NCBI GenBank assembly: GCA_016793585.1
Contig: JAEUJR010000058.1
Location: 1-8,170, forward strand
DNA: 8,170 nucleotides
Direction: 5' to 3'
Source: Archangium sp.
GTDB taxonomy: Bacteria; Myxococcota; Myxococcia; Myxococcales; Myxococcaceae
Positions within the stretch are counted from its first letter, which is position 1, and each line of letters opens with the position of its first letter. Under the pieces are notes generated by a model. That model saw nothing but the letters and a program-made list of their open reading frames with translations, searched no databases and was not told the origin of the DNA. A program made the translations under genes and the position numbers. Shown here piece by piece: positions 5,592 to 8,170 of this stretch.

Positions 5592-6038
5592 TCACTTCGG
5601 GCTCGCGTGCTCCTTCGAGCAGAACTCCATCACCGCCTGAATCAGCCGCCCGCACGCCTGCGGATCTTTCGCGCCGCGATCGTTGCAGTTGGCGACGCTC
5701 CAGGTGGCCGCCTTCATCAGCTCGTTCATGCTCGGTACCCCTTCGCAGAAGTCGGGCCGGGCCAGGGTGTTCTCGAGACACGCGCGCAGAAACACCTTCT
5801 GCTCTGCCTGCGCCACGAAACCATCTGCGCTCTCGAGCCGTCGCAGCGACTCCTTCACGCAGCCGTCGGCATCGGTCGTGTTCCCGAACGCCTTGGCCTC
5901 CACCATGATCCGTTTTCCGTCTTCGCGGAGCCGGTCTTTGTTCGCGTTGAACCACCACGCGACGCCGCCAACGCCAAGACCGCAGGTCAGCACCAGCCCC
6001 ATCGTCACGAGCAGCAGAATCTTGAGCCACTTCGGCAT
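5592..6038 (-). CDS. Membrane-anchored six-cysteine protein of unknown function
   Basis: The product has 148 residues and I do not recognise a named family. Residues 1-6 are basic (Lys3, Lys6), and 7-30 form one hydrophobic segment rich in Leu, Val and Gly, ending in WWF, which reads as an uncleaved membrane anchor or signal. The remainder (31-148) is charged, probably helical and periplasmic, with six cysteines at 60, 87, 98, 118, 129 and 140, enough for three disulfides; Cys19 lies in the membrane segment. The spacing between the last four (98, 118, 129, 140) suggests packed helices held by disulfides. The ATG at 6038 has a strong GGAGG 7 nt upstream (6046-6050) and lies 3 nt after the moaA stop, so it is translated from the same message. 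No function in cofactor synthesis is implied by the sequence itself. Confidence 0.83.
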   Translation of the reverse strand: MPKWLKILLLVTMGLVLTCGLGVGGVAWWFNANKDRLREDGKRIMVEAKAFGNTTDADGCVKESLRRLESADGFVAQAEQKVFLRACLENTLARPDFCEGVPSMNELMKAATWSVANCNDRGAKDPQACGRLIQAVMEFCSKEHASPK

Positions 6039-6041
6039 CGA

Positions 6042-7070
6042 TCAGCCTCCGCGCGTGTGCATCTCGAGGTGGGGCGCGCCCTTGAGCTCTGCTGCCGATG
6101 CGAGCGGGCCACGATCTCGAAGCGCCAGCCGTTGCTCTGCGCCGCGATCGGTTCGGCCCGACCACCTGCTGCGAAGCGTGGCTTCGATCGTCTGGGCGTC
6201 ATCTCCACGCCGGAGCGCGGCCTTCAGGTCGAGGCCGGCCGACGCGTACAGACAGGTGAAGAACGTGCCATCAGCGGTCACACGCGCGCGATCGCAGGCG
6301 CGGCAGAACGGCTGCGTGGTCGACGCGATCACGCCGAACGTGCGCCCATCGGGCAGCCTGAAGCGCTCGGCCGGAGCGGCTCCACGACCGGGCAGCGGCT
6401 CGATGACGCCGAACACATTCGAGAGCTGCTCGAGCATCTCGGCGCGAGACACGACGTCTTCACGCCGCCACCGGGTCGCGCCGCCCACGTCCATGTACTC
6501 GATGAAGCGCAGCTCGGCGTTCAGGCCCGCTGCGAAGTCGAGCAGCGGCACCAGCTCGTCGTCGTTCACGCCGCGCAACACCACCGCGTCGAGCTTGAGC
6601 CCTCCCGAGAATCCGACGCGCACGGCCTCGGCGAGGCCCGCCATGACGGCGCCATGCGAGTCACGGCGGGTGAGCGCCCGAAACCGGGCCGGCTGCAGGG
6701 TGTCGATCGAGACCGTCAGCCGATGGAGACCGGCGTCTTTCAGCGCCCTCGCCTGTTCACCGAGCAGCACGCCGTTCGTCGTCAGCGCCAGGTCCTTCAG
6801 CCAGGGCTTCTTCGCCAGCAGCGCGAGGAGCAGCGGCAGATCCTTGCGAACCAGCGGCTCTCCCCCGGTGACGCGCACCTGCTCGACCCCGAGCGCCCCG
6901 AACCGATCGACGAGGAACTCGATCTCCTCGAACGAGAGCACGTCGGGCCTGGCGAGCCACGCGTACTCCTCTTCGGGCATGCAGTAGGCGCACCGCAGGT
7001 TGCAGCGATCGGTGACCGACAGCCGCAGGTTCTTCAGCGGGCGATTCAGCGTGTCGCGCGGCCCCGTCAC
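6042..7070 (-). CDS. moaA: GTP 3',8-cyclase (radical SAM, molybdenum cofactor biosynthesis)
   Basis: MoaA uses S-adenosylmethionine and two [4Fe-4S] clusters to convert GTP to 3',8-cyclo-7,8-dihydro-GTP, which MoaC turns into cPMP. The product is 342 residues, close to the family's usual 325-345. The N-terminus shows PLKNLRLSVTDRCNLRCAYC, with radical-SAM cysteines 23, 27 and 30 (Cx3Cx2C), then GGEP (69-72), ALTTNG (95-100) and the TVSIDTL strand (119-125). The C-terminal cluster cysteines are 256, 259 and 273 (Cx2Cx13C), with Arg261 and Arg263 in the GTP-contacting CDRARV segment. The conserved terminal Gly-Gly is present (341-342). The GTG start at 7070 is 1 nt after the upstream stop (TGA-C-GTG), with no good Shine-Dalgarno, so it is probably translationally coupled to the response regulator. 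No moaC, moaE, mog or moe gene is in view. Confidence 0.97.
   Translation of the reverse strand: MTGPRDTLNRPLKNLRLSVTDRCNLRCAYCMPEEEYAWLARPDVLSFEEIEFLVDRFGALGVEQVRVTGGEPLVRKDLPLLLALLAKKPWLKDLALTTNGVLLGEQARALKDAGLHRLTVSIDTLQPARFRALTRRDSHGAVMAGLAEAVRVGFSGGLKLDAVVLRGVNDDELVPLLDFAAGLNAELRFIEYMDVGGATRWRREDVVSRAEMLEQLSNVFGVIEPLPGRGAAPAERFRLPDGRTFGVIASTTQPFCRACDRARVTADGTFFTCLYASAGLDLKAALRRGDDAQTIEATLRSRWSGRTDRGAEQRLALRDRGPLASAAELKGAPHLEMHTRGG
6046..6050 (-). promoter_or_regulatory. Shine-Dalgarno GGAGG formed by the last codons of moaA
   Basis: On the minus strand the sequence reads CGC GGA GGC TGA, encoding the final Arg-Gly-Gly of MoaA. The same bases give GGAGG, 7 nt before the ATG of the six-Cys protein gene. 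It decides the start of that gene and makes translational coupling likely. Confidence 0.75.
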
Positions 7071-7071
7071 G

Positions 7072-8170
7072 TCAGTTCTTGTTCTTGTCCGGGTCGGGGT
7101 CGGGCAACGGCGCGACCGCGGGCAGCCCGTGCGAGGGCGTCATCTGCGAGGCCTCGCGCGCCTTGCGGCGAGCCGTCATGTCTTCCTTGATGCGAATGAG
7201 GCCGACCTCACCGATCGAGTTGAAGGCCTTCACCACCTCAGGGTCGAACTGCGACCCACCGCACCGGGTGATCTCGGCGACGGCGTTCGAGAACGTGGTG
7301 CCCTTGCGGTACGGGCGATCGCTCGTCATCGCGTCGAGCGTGTCGGCGACGGCGAAGATGCGCGCGCCGATGTGAATCTCGTGGTGCTTGAGCTTGCGTG
7401 GGTAGCCCTGACCGTCCCAGCGCTCCTGATGCGAGAGCACGATCGTCGCCGGCACCGAGAGGAACGGAATGGGCTGAATCATGTTGAAGCCGATGTCGGG
7501 GTGCTTGCGCATCTCGACCCACTCGTCGTTCGTGAGCTTGCCGGGCTTGAGCAGCACCGCGTCAGGCACGCCGATCTTGCCGATGTCGTGCAGCAGCGCG
7601 CCGCGGCCGATCTCTTCGAGCTCGACGCCCTTGATGCCGAGCTGGTTCGCGATGGCCACCGTGTATTCGACGACGCGAATCGAGTGATCGCTCGTCTCAT
7701 GCTCGCGGGCGTCGAGGGCCGAGACCAGCGCCATGAGCGTGTTCTCGTAGGTGACGCTGATGTCCTTGAGCGCCTTGCGCAGCTCGGTCGTGCGGTCGCG
7801 CACCTTTCGCTCGAGCTTCTTCTGGTACTTCTTGCGGGCGAGTTCGATGCGGCGCTTGGCCAGCGCGCGCTCGATGGAGCGGATGAGATCGGTGAGCTTG
7901 GGTGGCTTGAGCAGGTAGTCGACGGCGCCACGGCGCAGACAGTCGACGGCCGACTCGGTGTCGCCGTACCCCGTGAGCATGATGATCGACGTGTCGGGGT
8001 GCTTGTCGCGAAAGTTCTCGAGCAGCCAGAGCCCGTCTTTGCCGGGCATCTTCATGTCCGAGATGACGAGCGGCGTGTCTTCGCGCTCGGCCATGTCGAG
8101 GGCCATCTCGGCGCCCGAGGCGGTGTCGCAGTGGTACCCCTCTTCGCGGAGCAGCACGGAGATGACGTCA
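7072..8170 (-). CDS. Response regulator with HD-GYP domain, probable c-di-GMP phosphodiesterase (5' end outside window)
   Basis: The frame is open to the window edge. The GTG at 8157 is internal, because preceding codons (DVIS) continue a normal receiver domain, so about ten residues of the start are missing. Numbering from that codon: receiver domain 1-100 with phospho-acceptor Asp34 (ISDMKMPGKDG), Thr62 (MLTGYGD) and Lys84 (LLKPP); charged coiled-coil-like linker about 100-145; HD-GYP domain about 146-325 with His158 (HSIRV), HDIGK at 190-194, His219 and His243-Gln-Glu-x2-Asp-Gly-x-Gly-Tyr-Pro (243-253), then AVADTLDAMTSDRPYR (269-284). The C-terminal tail is Pro/Asp/Lys-rich and disordered-looking. 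HD-GYP proteins hydrolyse c-di-GMP to pGpG or GMP in the cytoplasm; phosphorylation of Asp34 probably controls output. The second His of the usual HHE motif is Gln. No partner histidine kinase is visible. It is first in the unit with moaA. Confidence 0.95.
   Translation of the reverse strand, partial: DVISVLLREEGYHCDTASGAEMALDMAEREDTPLVISDMKMPGKDGLWLLENFRDKHPDTSIIMLTGYGDTESAVDCLRRGAVDYLLKPPKLTDLIRSIERALAKRRIELARKKYQKKLERKVRDRTTELRKALKDISVTYENTLMALVSALDAREHETSDHSIRVVEYTVAIANQLGIKGVELEEIGRGALLHDIGKIGVPDAVLLKPGKLTNDEWVEMRKHPDIGFNMIQPIPFLSVPATIVLSHQERWDGQGYPRKLKHHEIHIGARIFAVADTLDAMTSDRPYRKGTTFSNAVAEITRCGGSQFDPEVVKAFNSIGEVGLIRIKEDMTARRKAREASQMTPSHGLPAVAPLPDPDPDKNKN

Noticed and set aside
5445..7190. 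Long plus-strand open frame (581 codons) starting just after the palindrome
   Set aside because: Its TTG start beside the operator-like site was tempting, but nearly all of it is antisense to the six-Cys gene, moaA and the regulator gene, and its translation is Arg/His/Ala-rich without domains.
8155..8157. GTG 8157 as the true start of the response regulator
   Set aside because: Starting there would cut off the first strand and acidic residues of the receiver domain, and the frame continues sensibly to the window edge.

Overview
The window is GC-rich DNA with strong G/C preference at third codon positions. It carries an lpxC gene, so the organism makes lipid A and is Gram-negative. A long Cys-rich lipoprotein with slime-mould-type CTDC repeats, a DsbA-type lipoprotein and an HD-GYP response regulator together suggest a myxobacterium-like member of the Myxococcota. 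That assignment is an inference from style and gene content; no marker gene is present to prove it.

Region 1 (1-4937, plus strand) holds five co-directional genes: the 3' end of lpxC (lipid A synthesis), a MmcQ/YjbR-family protein, a 706-residue Cys-rich lipoprotein, a lipoprotein with a SurA-like N-terminal region and a DsbA-type thiol oxidoreductase domain, and pyrF (UMP synthesis). Gaps are 12 to about 58 nt, so the genes may be co-transcribed, although the functions are mixed. The two lipoproteins side by side, one with 23 clustered cysteines and the next a thiol oxidoreductase, could be a client and its folding factor.

Region 2 (4938-5591) is a 654-nt gap between convergent gene sets with no convincing gene. 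It holds a perfect 13-bp-arm palindrome that looks like a repressor operator (5412-5438). A 24-bp inverted repeat with one mismatch encloses it (arms 5334-5357 and 5510-5533). Hairpins lie just after both flanking gene sets, and some short stretches look like decayed coding sequence. An operator-like site between two converging 3' ends is the least expected thing in the window.

Region 3 (5592-8170, minus strand) reads leftward as a tight three-gene unit: a response regulator with an HD-GYP c-di-GMP phosphodiesterase domain (5' end outside the window), moaA (molybdenum cofactor synthesis) 1 nt later, and a small membrane-anchored six-cysteine protein 3 nt after that. The Gly-Gly codons at the end of moaA also form the Shine-Dalgarno sequence of the last gene.

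No complete new system can be demonstrated. The best leads are the structured convergent island and the possible envelope disulfide grouping.
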